Assembly (NCBI GenBank): GCA_000434615.1
Contig: FR880847.1
Coordinates: forward strand, 64,308 to 128,307
DNA length: 64,000 nt
Source: Clostridium sp. CAG:510
GTDB taxonomy: Bacteria; Bacillota; Clostridia; Lachnospirales; Lachnospiraceae
Direction: 5' to 3'
Below, one piece after another: positions 35,397 to 43,814 of the stretch. The notes beneath the pieces are model-generated. The model saw only the letters and a program-made list of their open reading frames with translations. It was not told the DNA's origin and did no database searches. Made by a program: the position numbers and the translations under genes. Numbering within the stretch: the first letter of the stretch is position 1; each line of letters starts with the position of its first letter.

Positions 35397-35414
35397 GGGG
35401 GTGCCGGAGCCCCC
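35397..35414. repeat. GC-rich hairpin between rqcH and the acetyltransferase gene
   Basis: GGGGGT/GCCCCC-type stem of 6 bp with loop GCCGGA. T-tracts lie on the plus-strand 3' side (CTTTTATTA) and A6 on the other, so as a terminator it faces plus, although no plus gene ends here. Confidence 0.45.
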
Positions 35415-35419
35415 TTTTA

Positions 35420-37168
35420 TTACACGTCGGCTTTTTCTATGTCCGAAATATCCGTGTCCGCCATCATGGAGTAATTGGTATAGTATACCACAAAACCCGG
35501 CTTGCCGCCGTTCGGCTTCTTCACCTGTTTTTTCTCCACGTAGTCCACTTCCGCCTTGTTCTGGCTGCCTGCGGAGGAATAATGGGCCGCCAGTCTTGCC
35601 GCATCCTCATAGGTGGCATCCGGCAGCTCGCCCCTGCCCTTGTTTTTTACAATGACATGGGAACCGGGACAGCCTTTGGCGTGGAACCACCAGTCGCCGC
35701 CGTCGGCAAACTTAAACGTAAGCTCCTCATTCTGCAGGTTATTTTTGCCCACATAGATGTCGTAGCCGTCACGGCTGATATAATGGAAGGGCCTGCTTGT
35801 CACCTTCATCTTTTTGCCGCCGTTCCGTTTTCTCATATAGCCGCTTTCCTGCAGCTCCTCCCTGATTTGCAGAAGGTCTTCCTCCCCGGCTGCGATCTGT
35901 AAGGCCACCTCTATGGACTTTAAGTGTTCGATTTCCTCTCCCACTTCCTTGGTGAGCTTGCTTAACGCCTCGTAGGTTCTCTTCATCTTATTGTATTTAT
36001 CAAAATACTTCTTCGCATTTTCCGCTGCCGTAAGGGTCGGGTCGAGGGGGATTTTCACCGTTTCCCCGGTGTAATAATTGACCGCCTCAAGGGACTTGTC
36101 CCCGGGTGCGGCGCTATAGCCGTAGGTATGCAGAAGTTCTCCGTATACCCGGTAGGTATCCCGCTTTTCCGTGTCCTTCATCTGCTGAAGCTGCACATCG
36201 TATTTTTTCACATTGCGTTCCAGCGCCGTATGGACGATTTTCTGTAAATCCGTGGAACGCTGACGGATACGGATCTGGGCATTTTTCTGCGCAAAATAAG
36301 TTTCCAGCACCTCGGACATACTGTTATAGGGCTTGCACTCATGCACACCGTCCTCGTAAATCGTCAGATCAAATGCCGCAAATTCCACCGGCTTTCTGCC
36401 TTCGTATACAATATAGGGGGTAAACTTGCCGTCCTCTATGTCGTTACGGATGTCCTTCCATTCTTTGTAAATGTTTGTTATCTCTGCATCGGAAAGCGCC
36501 GCCGTGGGAAGCTCGCCGTCCACACCCGCCCTGTGGCAGATTTCCTGTCCCATAATGGGGGAAATGCCCGTAAAGGAAGTGTAGAATGCCTTGAACGCCG
36601 GCATGGGCGCTTCCTTCATAACGGTTAGGAACTCCTCTTTTGTCACCGTCATGGCATCTTTCTTGTGGGTGGTATCGGCAACGAAATACATCTTGCCGGG
36701 AAGCACTTCCCGGACGGAGCTCACTAACGCCGATACTCTCTTGATGCTGTCGATGATGATATCGTTGTCGTCGCAGAAAATGATGTTACTGTATTTTCCC
36801 ATGATTTCCACAATCAGTTTTTTCCGGCAGAGGTCGCCCATTTCGTTTAAGTGTTCCATTTCTATGGTGACAATACGCTCCAGTCCCGGCTGGGTAATGT
36901 CCACAATTCTGCCGTTCTGTAAGTGCTTACGCAGAAGCATGCAGAAATTGGGCGCCGTCATGGGGCTGGGTTTGTTCTGCGCCGATACATAAAGAAGCGG
37001 CAGGGAAGCACCTGCCGAAATCAGAAGGCGGTATTGTCCGTGCGGCTGTTTGATGGTAAAAATCATCTCGTCCGGTTCCGGCTGGGCGATTTTGTAAATG
37101 CGCCCGCCAATCAATACGTCCTTCATTTCCTGTACTACATTTGCTATGGTTATTCCGTCAAAAGCCAT
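35420..37168 (-). CDS. rqcH: Ribosome quality-control protein RqcH (NFACT)
   Basis: 582 residues of the Rqc2/RqcH family, formerly called fibronectin-binding protein. It binds obstructed 60S/50S subunits and recruits tRNA-Ala to add C-terminal alanine tails. NFACT-N domain (~1-210, opening MAFDGITIANVVQEMK), coiled coil (~280-430) and NFACT-R/DUF814 domain (~450-560; YVGKNNLQNEELTFK, WWFHAKGCPGSHVI). The ATG at 37168 has AAAGGAG upstream; an extension of 14 codons is not favoured. Neighbouring genes are unrelated. Confidence 0.94.
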   Translation of the reverse strand: MAFDGITIANVVQEMKDVLIGGRIYKIAQPEPDEMIFTIKQPHGQYRLLISAGASLPLLYVSAQNKPSPMTAPNFCMLLRKHLQNGRIVDITQPGLERIVTIEMEHLNEMGDLCRKKLIVEIMGKYSNIIFCDDNDIIIDSIKRVSALVSSVREVLPGKMYFVADTTHKKDAMTVTKEEFLTVMKEAPMPAFKAFYTSFTGISPIMGQEICHRAGVDGELPTAALSDAEITNIYKEWKDIRNDIEDGKFTPYIVYEGRKPVEFAAFDLTIYEDGVHECKPYNSMSEVLETYFAQKNAQIRIRQRSTDLQKIVHTALERNVKKYDVQLQQMKDTEKRDTYRVYGELLHTYGYSAAPGDKSLEAVNYYTGETVKIPLDPTLTAAENAKKYFDKYNKMKRTYEALSKLTKEVGEEIEHLKSIEVALQIAAGEEDLLQIREELQESGYMRKRNGGKKMKVTSRPFHYISRDGYDIYVGKNNLQNEELTFKFADGGDWWFHAKGCPGSHVIVKNKGRGELPDATYEDAARLAAHYSSAGSQNKAEVDYVEKKQVKKPNGGKPGFVVYYTNYSMMADTDISDIEKADV

Positions 37169-37238
37169 GTCGGCTCCTTTCTGTTTCCTGATTTTGCAGG
37201 GCAGTTTCACCCTGCAAACGGTTTCACCGTTCCGTTTT

Positions 37239-39017
37239 TTACATTAGATGCAGCTTCTTTGCCACCTTCACCATAAGATAGCCCTTGGGCAGCTCCCGCA
37301 GTTCTTTCTCACTGATACCCCCAAAAAGGATTTCCAATACAAAGTATACCACGCAGCCCACTAAAATTGCCGGAATGAGGGCAATGGCATTCTGCATTCT
37401 GCCCGGGTATTCTCCGCCGCCCATAAGCGCATGGATACCGGCATAGGTACCGTAGGCAGCCAGTCCCATAAAGACAGAAGCCACAAAGGGCACGATAAAG
37501 GTCTTAAAAATTTCCTGCCGGTAATACATGTACCTGCGGATGGAACGCTGGTTTAAGAAGCACATCATGCCGGAATATACGATTTCCGCAATGACCAGCG
37601 CATACATATCCAGTCCGGTAAGCAGTAAAAGCAATGCCGTAATCGCGGTCTGGATCACCAGCGCCACCGCGGCGTTCTTCACCGGCACTCTTACCTGTCC
37701 GATGCCCTGCAGAATGGAGTTTGTCAGGGTTGACAGGGAGTAGAGAATAATGGATACGGCAAGCAGCATCAGCAGTCTGGATGCCATATCAATGGAAGCT
37801 TTCTGTGGGAACAGAAGCCAGGTAATGGGACGTGCCAGCACCGCAATGCCCACCGTGGCGGGAATGGCGATAAACATGGTGGTCTTCACTGCCTGTGCCG
37901 TTTTCCTGCGGGCGCCTTTCATATCCCCGCTGCCCGCCAGTGCCGATACCGTCGGCAGAATCGCGGAGGCTATGGCTGTGGAAATCGCAATGGGAATTTT
38001 GGAAATGACCACTGCCTTACCGGAGAAAATACCGTAACGGGTGGATATTTCCGTGTTTTCCATGTTCTTTTTTTCTGCCGCTATATACGTGTAAACAGTC
38101 TGATTGACCACTGTCGTCAGATTGTAAATTGCCGTGCTTAAAATAAAGGGAATAATCACACCGGTAATGGTTTTTATGATTTCCCCGTACTCTTCCACCG
38201 GGTGCCTGTCGCGCCCGATACGCCGGTAGATGGTGTCCTTGTTCAACAGATAAACCGCCCACATGAAAAGCAGGGCAATCAGTACGCCGGAGCCGGTACC
38301 CAAAGCGCTGCCGATGGCACCGTAGAGGGCATGCTTCGTGTTCCATGCCTGCTGCTCGTCGGAAAGCACATAGGTCACAATGCCGTTTTCGTCGGTCTGC
38401 TCCTCTGCCATTTCCTGTACAACGGTACTTCCGAGACTTACGGAATGGTCGTCGTTTATCACATATTTGTCCGTGGTGGAAAGCATCAGAATAATCAGAA
38501 GATATGCCGCGCCGATGCTGACCACGGCATTCAGTATCTGTTCAATAATCTGGGATACGGAGGTCTGCACCATACTGCGGTGAGCCTGGAAATATCCTCT
38601 CAGCACGCCCAAAAGTCCGTACAGAAAAACCGTGGGAGCAAAGACTCTCACGACCTGCACCGCCGGCCCCCTGGTTAAAAAGCCCGCGCCGAAAAACAGT
38701 ACCAGGCTCGCCAGTCCGCCCACAATCAGCACATAATAAATCGCACAGGTAAATACCCTGTGTGCATTCCGGTATTCATGGGTGGCAAGCTTCTGGGCGA
38801 TAACCTTGGAGATGGCAGACGGGATGCTGTAAGAAGATATCAGAAGTATCATGGTATAGATATTGTACGCTGCCTGGTAATAGCCGTTTCCTTCATCACC
38901 GATAACAGCAGCTAAAGGGCTTCTGTAAAGAAGCCCTATGATTCTGCAGATAATTCCGGCTGCCGCCAGAATTCCGGCCTGTATGATAAAACCGTTTTTG
39001 TTACTACTTTTGCTCAT
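37239..39017 (-). CDS. Polysaccharide/lipid II flippase, YtgP-MurJ family
   Basis: 592-residue MOP-superfamily transporter with about 14 membrane helices. The opening FIIQAGILAAAGIICRIIGLLYRSPL and IGDEGNGYYQAAYNIY are characteristic of the YtgP/SpoVB group that includes firmicute lipid II flippases. An unusual insertion of about 60 hydrophilic residues lies near 185-235 between helices. AGGA lies 11 nt from the ATG. It is longer than the relative at 12429-13784; together they suggest a housekeeping and a special-purpose flippase, but which is which is not provable from sequence. Confidence 0.87.
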   Translation of the reverse strand: MSKSSNKNGFIIQAGILAAAGIICRIIGLLYRSPLAAVIGDEGNGYYQAAYNIYTMILLISSYSIPSAISKVIAQKLATHEYRNAHRVFTCAIYYVLIVGGLASLVLFFGAGFLTRGPAVQVVRVFAPTVFLYGLLGVLRGYFQAHRSMVQTSVSQIIEQILNAVVSIGAAYLLIILMLSTTDKYVINDDHSVSLGSTVVQEMAEEQTDENGIVTYVLSDEQQAWNTKHALYGAIGSALGTGSGVLIALLFMWAVYLLNKDTIYRRIGRDRHPVEEYGEIIKTITGVIIPFILSTAIYNLTTVVNQTVYTYIAAEKKNMENTEISTRYGIFSGKAVVISKIPIAISTAIASAILPTVSALAGSGDMKGARRKTAQAVKTTMFIAIPATVGIAVLARPITWLLFPQKASIDMASRLLMLLAVSIILYSLSTLTNSILQGIGQVRVPVKNAAVALVIQTAITALLLLLTGLDMYALVIAEIVYSGMMCFLNQRSIRRYMYYRQEIFKTFIVPFVASVFMGLAAYGTYAGIHALMGGGEYPGRMQNAIALIPAILVGCVVYFVLEILFGGISEKELRELPKGYLMVKVAKKLHLM

Positions 39018-39072
39018 TTTAAATCAAATCCTAACCGAAACCCGGCGACCGTTCCGCCGTCTGTGCCGACTC

Positions 39073-40521
39073 TTAACGGCCAATCAGCCAGTCATACATT
39101 TCCTGGTATTTGCCTGCCGATACATGCCATGAGAAGTCTGCCGCCATACCGCGGTCGATAATCTTGTTCCATTCTCTCTTCTTGTCGTAATATACATGCT
39201 CTGCATAACGAATGGTACGAAGCATTTCATGTGCATTGTAGTTGGCAAAGGAAAATCCGGTGCCGGTTCCTTCGTATTCGTTGTAAGGCTGTACGGTATC
39301 TTTCAGTCCGCCCGTCTCCCTGACAATGGGAACCGTGCCGTAGCGCAGTGCAATCAGCTGGCTTAAGCCGCAGGGTTCAAACAGGGACGGCATCAGATAA
39401 GCGTCACATGCCGCATAAATCTTATGGGAAAGGTCTTCGGAGTAGTAAATATTGGCGGAAACGCGGTCCGCATACTTCCAGTCGAAGTGACGGAACATGT
39501 TTTCGTAGCGCTCTTCTCCGGTACCCAGTACCACAATCTGTATATTGTCCTGGCAAAGCTCATCCATAACATAAGCTATCAGGTCGAGTCCCTTCTGGTC
39601 TGTCAGACGGGAAACGATACCTATCATGAACTTCCTGTCGTCCTGCGCTAAATTCAGTTCTTTCTGCAGGTCGCGTTTGTTCTTTACCTTTTCCTTGCGG
39701 AAGGTAACGGGATCATACTTGAACGGTATGTACGCATCCGTTGCCGGATTGAATTCGTCGTAGTCGATACCGTTTACAATACCGCGGAGGTCATGCGCCC
39801 TTGCATTCATAAGACCGTTTAAGCCCTCACCGTAGAAGTCGGTCTTGATCTCCTCTGCATATGTCTGGCTTACGGTGGTAATCGCATCCGCAAATACCAG
39901 ACCGCCCTTTAAGAGGTTGGCATCCTTGTAGCATTCCAGCTTATCCGGTGTAAAGTAATAGTCCGGCAGACCCGTGATATTCTGTACTGCCTTTACATCC
40001 CATTTTCCCTGGAATTTCAGGTTGTGGATGGTCATAACGGACTTCACGTTCCAGAAGAAGGAATTGCCGCGGAACCGTTCCTTTAAGTACACGGGAATGA
40101 GTCCCGTCTGCCAGTCATGGCAGTGAATGATGTCGGGCTGAAAGCCGATCAGGGGCAGTGCGGAAAGCACGGCCTTACAGAAATAAGAATATTTCTCGAT
40201 TTCAAATAAAACATCATCCCCGTAGGGCTTGAAGCCGGTGAAATAATGCTCGTTGTCAATGAAATAATACTGGATTCCGTCCACGTTGGCACCCAATACC
40301 CCCACGTACTCCTCGTGCCAGTTAAAATCCATATAAAAATGTGTGATGTACTGCAGTTTCTCCTGCATCTGCGGTTTCATGCAGGAATATTTCGGCAGAA
40401 TAACCCGCACATCATAGTACTCTTTGTCAATACATTTCGGCAGTGAGCCCACAACATCCGCAAGACCGCCTGTTTTGATAAAGGGCACGCCTTCCGATGC
40501 TGCAAATAAAATGTTCTTCAA
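39073..40521 (-). CDS. glgA: Glycogen synthase (ADP-glucose dependent)
   Basis: 482-residue GT5 glycosyltransferase extending alpha-1,4-glucan from ADP-glucose. The N-terminal KTGGLADVVGSLP (K16) and C-terminal EPCGLSQLIALRYGTVPIVRETGGL are the donor-site motifs. The start is TTG at 40519-40521: GGGAGGG lies 7 nt before it and no ATG is near. No other glg genes are adjacent. The ribosome binding site is half of a 9-bp inverted repeat spanning the promoter, so message made from upstream may be poorly translated. Confidence 0.95.
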   Translation of the reverse strand: MKNILFAASEGVPFIKTGGLADVVGSLPKCIDKEYYDVRVILPKYSCMKPQMQEKLQYITHFYMDFNWHEEYVGVLGANVDGIQYYFIDNEHYFTGFKPYGDDVLFEIEKYSYFCKAVLSALPLIGFQPDIIHCHDWQTGLIPVYLKERFRGNSFFWNVKSVMTIHNLKFQGKWDVKAVQNITGLPDYYFTPDKLECYKDANLLKGGLVFADAITTVSQTYAEEIKTDFYGEGLNGLMNARAHDLRGIVNGIDYDEFNPATDAYIPFKYDPVTFRKEKVKNKRDLQKELNLAQDDRKFMIGIVSRLTDQKGLDLIAYVMDELCQDNIQIVVLGTGEERYENMFRHFDWKYADRVSANIYYSEDLSHKIYAACDAYLMPSLFEPCGLSQLIALRYGTVPIVRETGGLKDTVQPYNEYEGTGTGFSFANYNAHEMLRTIRYAEHVYYDKKREWNKIIDRGMAADFSWHVSAGKYQEMYDWLIGR

Positions 40522-40528
40522 AAGAAAT

Positions 40529-40576
40529 CCCTCCCATATCAGCTTAGTTTTTTTTTATTATACATCAATGGGAGGG
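40529..40576 (-). promoter_or_regulatory. Inverted repeat masking the glgA ribosome binding site
   Basis: CCCTCCCAT (40568-40576) and ATGGGAGGG (40529-40537) are perfect complements on the minus-strand transcript; the second arm is the glgA Shine-Dalgarno sequence. The first arm lies upstream of the -10 element, so only readthrough RNA from spo0A would contain both. Confidence 0.6.
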
Positions 40577-40585
40577 TATTTTAAA
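40557..40585 (-). promoter_or_regulatory. Candidate sigma-A promoter of glgA
   Basis: TTTAAA, 17 bp, TATAAT on the minus strand, with the -10 followed by an A-tract. The predicted start is near 40550, about 30 nt before the TTG codon. Confidence 0.6.
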
Positions 40586-40588
40586 GAT

Positions 40589-41110
40589 TTAATTTCGGTA
40601 TTTCAATCGGATGCGGTCCGCAATCAGGGCGATAAACTCGGAATTGGTGGGTTTGCCTTTGCCGGTATTTATGGTGTAGCCGAAAAGGGCATCCAGTGTT
40701 TCCATTCTTCCCCTGCTCCACGCCACTTCAATGGCATGCCGTATGGCTCTTTCCACTCGGCTCGGCGTGGTGCCGAAGCGCTTTGCAATGGTGGGATACA
40801 GAATTTTCGTAATGGAACTTAACATGGTGGTGTCCTCCACGGACATCATGATGGCCTCCCGTAAGTACTGGTATCCTTTGATATGTGCCGGCACGCCGAT
40901 TTCATGTATCATATCCGTGACGTCCTGCTCCAGATCCCTCGTTTCTTCTTCTTTTTTTATTTCTTCGACCTTTGTCTTCTCCTGCGTCTTATCCTTTCCG
41001 GACGGGACCGTAATCATAATCTGGAATTCTTTGTCGCAGCTGATAAGCTGACCCAGTATTTTGTATAGCTTTTCATTATCTTTGGTGGTCATCAAGTTGA
41101 GTTGTTCCAT
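40589..41110 (-). CDS. spo0A: Spo0A with collapsed receiver domain
   Basis: 173 residues, versus about 260-270 for normal Spo0A. The DNA-binding domain (~64-173) is intact and near-identical in style to the family: IHEIGVPAHIKGYQYLREAI, TTPSRVERAIRHAIEVAW (recognition region) and GKPTNSEFIALIAD. The N-terminal 39 residues (MEQLNLMTTKDNEKLYKILG, and on to VPSGK) align without gaps to the beginning of a Spo0A receiver (beta1-alpha1-beta2), but one of the two acidic-pocket aspartates is K10, and everything from beta3 on, including the phospho-aspartate (D56 in Bacillus subtilis), is missing. A charged linker (~40-63) replaces it. The start is ATG 41110: an earlier ATG at 41152 lies at the predicted transcription start. 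It holds the canonical position after spoIVB, with a GH5 gene inserted between. Confidence 0.93.
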   Translation of the reverse strand: MEQLNLMTTKDNEKLYKILGQLISCDKEFQIMITVPSGKDKTQEKTKVEEIKKEEETRDLEQDVTDMIHEIGVPAHIKGYQYLREAIMMSVEDTTMLSSITKILYPTIAKRFGTTPSRVERAIRHAIEVAWSRGRMETLDALFGYTINTGKGKPTNSEFIALIADRIRLKYRN

Positions 41111-41157
41111 GATAACACCTATACCTTTCCTTTTTCTGCAAAAAGTTTCCAAGATTT

Positions 41158-41187
41158 ATTATACAGTTTTGACGCAATTTGACGCAA
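41158..41187 (-). promoter_or_regulatory. Sigma-A type promoter of spo0A
   Basis: TTGCGT, 18 bp, TATAAT on the minus strand. The predicted start is near 41151, which rules out translation from the ATG at 41152. Confidence 0.7.
41168..41187. promoter_or_regulatory. Tandem 0A-box-like repeat in the spo0A promoter
   Basis: Two perfect copies of TTTGACGCAA in direct tandem (period 10). The core TGACGCA differs from the Spo0A box TGNCGAA at one position. They fill the -35 element and spacer, a position suited to autorepression or autoactivation. Confidence 0.45.
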
Positions 41188-41233
41188 CCTGTACTCATCG
41201 CATAATATTTACAAATTCTGCGTACTTTCTCCT

Positions 41234-42364
41234 TTACTGATAGTTTGCAAGCATGGCTTGAAGCATTTCCGGATAATAAATTTTTTGGTTTCTTCTGTCA
41301 ATCATGGCAAAATTCTCACTGCCGATTTTCGTGCCGTTGTTGTCCCACAGAAAGCAGGACATTTTATTTGCGGATGCCTTTTCCGTGTAATCCTTTGCCC
41401 AGGCAATGCGGTCTTCGTAATTGTCCTTGTTTATGGCTCCCATTTCCCCGATGACCACGCCGTATCCGTTTTTCACAAACTTCTCGTAAAGGTCATCTAA
41501 GAAAGACAGCTCCGGCGCTCTCTCCTCAGTCCATTCCGTATAGCCGTTTGCATTCATGGCAAAATCATACGGAGAATAGGCATGCACGGAAAGTATCACT
41601 CTGTCCGCTTCGTCCTCCGGCATGGAAAAGGCATCGGACAGGGCATTCTGGGCGGAAGCGGCATTGCTCGGCACCATCAGGTAACGGGTCTTGTTGTAAT
41701 GCTCCCCGCTCCGCACCGTATCCACAAAGGTCTGGTTCATTTCTACGATGCAGCGGATGGATTCCAGTCCGTCCGGGTCGTTTTCCGTAAACCACCATTC
41801 TTTTGCGGTATTGATCAGTCTCGGTTCGTTCATGGACTCGAAAATCAGTCTTTCGTCATAGTCCTTAAATCTCTCGCTTATCTGGGTCCAGACGGCGGCA
41901 AGGTATGCCTTTCCGTTCTCTAAGTTTTCCTCGGACGGAAAATATTTTTCACAGTCGTGGTGGGAATTTAAAATCACATACAAGCCCGCATCCAGTCCGT
42001 AGTCCACAACCTCCTGCACCCTGTCCATCCACATTTCGTCAATGGTGTAGTCGTCATTCATATGGCTGCTCCAGGTCACCGGAATACGGATGCCGGTAAA
42101 GCCCGCTTCCTTCACATAATCTATCATTTCCTTTGTGGTCTTCGGCTGTCCCCAGGCTGTTTCCGCATTCAGAAGCCTGGTACCGGTGGACTCCAGCGTG
42201 TTTCCGAGGTTCCATCCCAATTTAAGGCTGTATGCAAAATCCACGGAATTGTCAGCTATGGGCAGGGTTCCGTTTCCTTCTCTTTCGTTCGCCTTGCTTC
42301 CGCATCCTGTGAGGCTTGAAAGCATACATGCCGCAAGCAGCAGAGTTGTTAAAAATCGTTTCAT
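41234..42364 (-). CDS. GH5 glycoside hydrolase lipoprotein (endoglucanase-like)
   Basis: 376 residues. Signal peptide with lipobox LTGC (C21), so it is probably anchored on the outer face of the membrane. The catalytic barrel follows the family 5 pattern: GWNLGNTLES, GIRIPVTWS, ILNSHHD, acid/base E180 in ESMNEPR, HAYSPYD, nucleophile E307 in VIGEMGA and FLWDNNG near the end. No carbohydrate-binding module. Endo-beta-1,4-glucanase or related beta-glucanase activity is likely; the substrate is uncertain. The ATG at 42364 is 9 nt after AGGAAGG. It lies between spoIVB and spo0A, two genes that are normally adjacent, and has its own weak promoter. Confidence 0.9.
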   Translation of the reverse strand: MKRFLTTLLLAACMLSSLTGCGSKANEREGNGTLPIADNSVDFAYSLKLGWNLGNTLESTGTRLLNAETAWGQPKTTKEMIDYVKEAGFTGIRIPVTWSSHMNDDYTIDEMWMDRVQEVVDYGLDAGLYVILNSHHDCEKYFPSEENLENGKAYLAAVWTQISERFKDYDERLIFESMNEPRLINTAKEWWFTENDPDGLESIRCIVEMNQTFVDTVRSGEHYNKTRYLMVPSNAASAQNALSDAFSMPEDEADRVILSVHAYSPYDFAMNANGYTEWTEERAPELSFLDDLYEKFVKNGYGVVIGEMGAINKDNYEDRIAWAKDYTEKASANKMSCFLWDNNGTKIGSENFAMIDRRNQKIYYPEMLQAMLANYQ

Positions 42365-42406
42365 CCTATGCATCCTTCCTGTTTCTGTTTTCTTCTGTTA
42401 TGTTAT

Positions 42407-42436
42407 AGTATACAATATCCGGTGCAGGGGAAACAA
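42407..42436 (-). promoter_or_regulatory. Candidate promoter of the GH5 gene
   Basis: TTGTTT, 18 bp, TATACT on the minus strand, about 45 bp upstream of the start codon, in the gap after spoIVB. Confidence 0.45.
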
Positions 42437-42475
42437 TCCAAAAGATTTCACATAAAAGGTGTGATTTTTATTGTT

Positions 42476-43789
42476 TTACACGTCGTGGTCTATCATGGAC
42501 TCTATAAAGATTCCGTAGCCCTTTGTGGGTTCGTTGACAAGCACATGGGTGACGGCGCCCACCAGCCGGCCGTTCTGGATAATGGGCGCTCCGCTCATGC
42601 CCTGCACGATGCCCCCTGTTTTTCGGATGAGCTCCGGATCCGTGACTTCCAGCACCATTTCCTTGTTTTTATGACTGGCATCCTGATACATTTCCCTGAT
42701 TTGGATGTCATAGTACGCGGTCTCGCTGCCTATGGTGCAGAGTATCTTGGCATCCCCTGTCTCCACCTCCTGGCGCAGGGCTATTTTCATGGGCTCCGCG
42801 GTTATTTTTTCCAGCATTTTTTCATTGCAGACACCGTAAATGCCCTGATTGGAATTTTCGGTAATTTCTCCCAGAATGTTGCGCTCCGAATATTCTATCA
42901 TGCCCGTCATTTCCCCGGGATTTCCCTTTTCTCCTTTGCGGACGGCTATAATCCGGGTTTCATAAAGGGTTCCGCTTTTTACCTCCATGGTGATGCCGGC
43001 ATCCACATCGCTGATGCCGTGCCCCAGTGCGCCGAAATTTCCTTCGCTGTCTATAAAGGTCATGGTGCCGATACCCTGGGCGTTGTCCCGGACCCAGATA
43101 CCGATTTTATATTCACCCGCCGTATTTTTTTCCGGGATGACCGCAATATCCATGGTTTCGTCCTCCCTCCTTACGGTAAGCGTCATCTTATTTCCGCCGG
43201 AATTTTCCACCATGGAAATAAACTGCTTTTTGTCCGTGACCTCCTCCCCGTCCACGGCTACAATATAGTCCCCTGTTTTTAACAGAAACGCCGCCGGGGA
43301 AACCGTCGTCCGGTCCGGGGTCTTAAAATCCCCGATGCCGATGACCATAACGCCCTCCGTTTTCAGGTAGATGCCGATGGGAAGCCCCACCGGTGTCAGC
43401 ATCTTGTCTTCGATGACCTGCACGCCCACCTGTTTGAACGGAATAATGCCGAACAGCTTCAGCTCCATCCGGTAGGTTTCTTCTTTTTCCGCCTTCATGG
43501 TGACCGGCTCCCGCAAATCTATGCGGATGCTGTCCGCCGGTATATTACTTTCCCGGCCTCCTGCCACCGGCACTCCGTTTTCCTGCTCCCTCTCCCACAG
43601 GGCACTGTCTGTTTTTTTGATAATTCCTTCCACCGGTACGCCAATGTCTATCACCTGTTCTTCTCCCCTGCGAAGTTTTATATTATCGGGAATCTTCCGG
43701 TAAACCCCAAGCAGCCACAGCAGACACAGGGTGAAAACCGTCAGAACAAGCGCCGTCCACAGACAGCCTCTGTATATTTTTTTCCGCAA
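42476..43789 (-). CDS. spoIVB: SpoIVB serine peptidase
   Basis: 437 residues. Made in the forespore, SpoIVB is secreted into the intermembrane space and cleaves SpoIVFA, releasing sigma-K activation in the mother cell. N-terminal membrane anchor (~8-28), PDZ domain (~120-210; GIGDFKTPDRTTVSPA, GDYIVAVDGEEV) and S55 protease domain: ALGHGISDVDAG with the catalytic histidine and GIVQGMSGAPIIQNG with the serine. The active site is complete. A TTG at 43789 is preferred (AAAGGAAG 8 nt upstream) over GTG codons three and eight positions earlier. Upstream, recN is displaced by the 2.2-kb island. Confidence 0.93.
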   Translation of the reverse strand: MRKKIYRGCLWTALVLTVFTLCLLWLLGVYRKIPDNIKLRRGEEQVIDIGVPVEGIIKKTDSALWEREQENGVPVAGGRESNIPADSIRIDLREPVTMKAEKEETYRMELKLFGIIPFKQVGVQVIEDKMLTPVGLPIGIYLKTEGVMVIGIGDFKTPDRTTVSPAAFLLKTGDYIVAVDGEEVTDKKQFISMVENSGGNKMTLTVRREDETMDIAVIPEKNTAGEYKIGIWVRDNAQGIGTMTFIDSEGNFGALGHGISDVDAGITMEVKSGTLYETRIIAVRKGEKGNPGEMTGMIEYSERNILGEITENSNQGIYGVCNEKMLEKITAEPMKIALRQEVETGDAKILCTIGSETAYYDIQIREMYQDASHKNKEMVLEVTDPELIRKTGGIVQGMSGAPIIQNGRLVGAVTHVLVNEPTKGYGIFIESMIDHDV

Positions 43790-43814
43790 TCCGCACACTT
43801 CCTTTCCGCACACA

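Noticed and set aside
41111..41233. Missing receiver domain hidden by a frameshift upstream of spo0A
   Set aside because: The 123 bp between the GH5 stop and the chosen start hold a promoter and no receiver-like peptide in any frame, and the space is too short for the ~94 missing residues.
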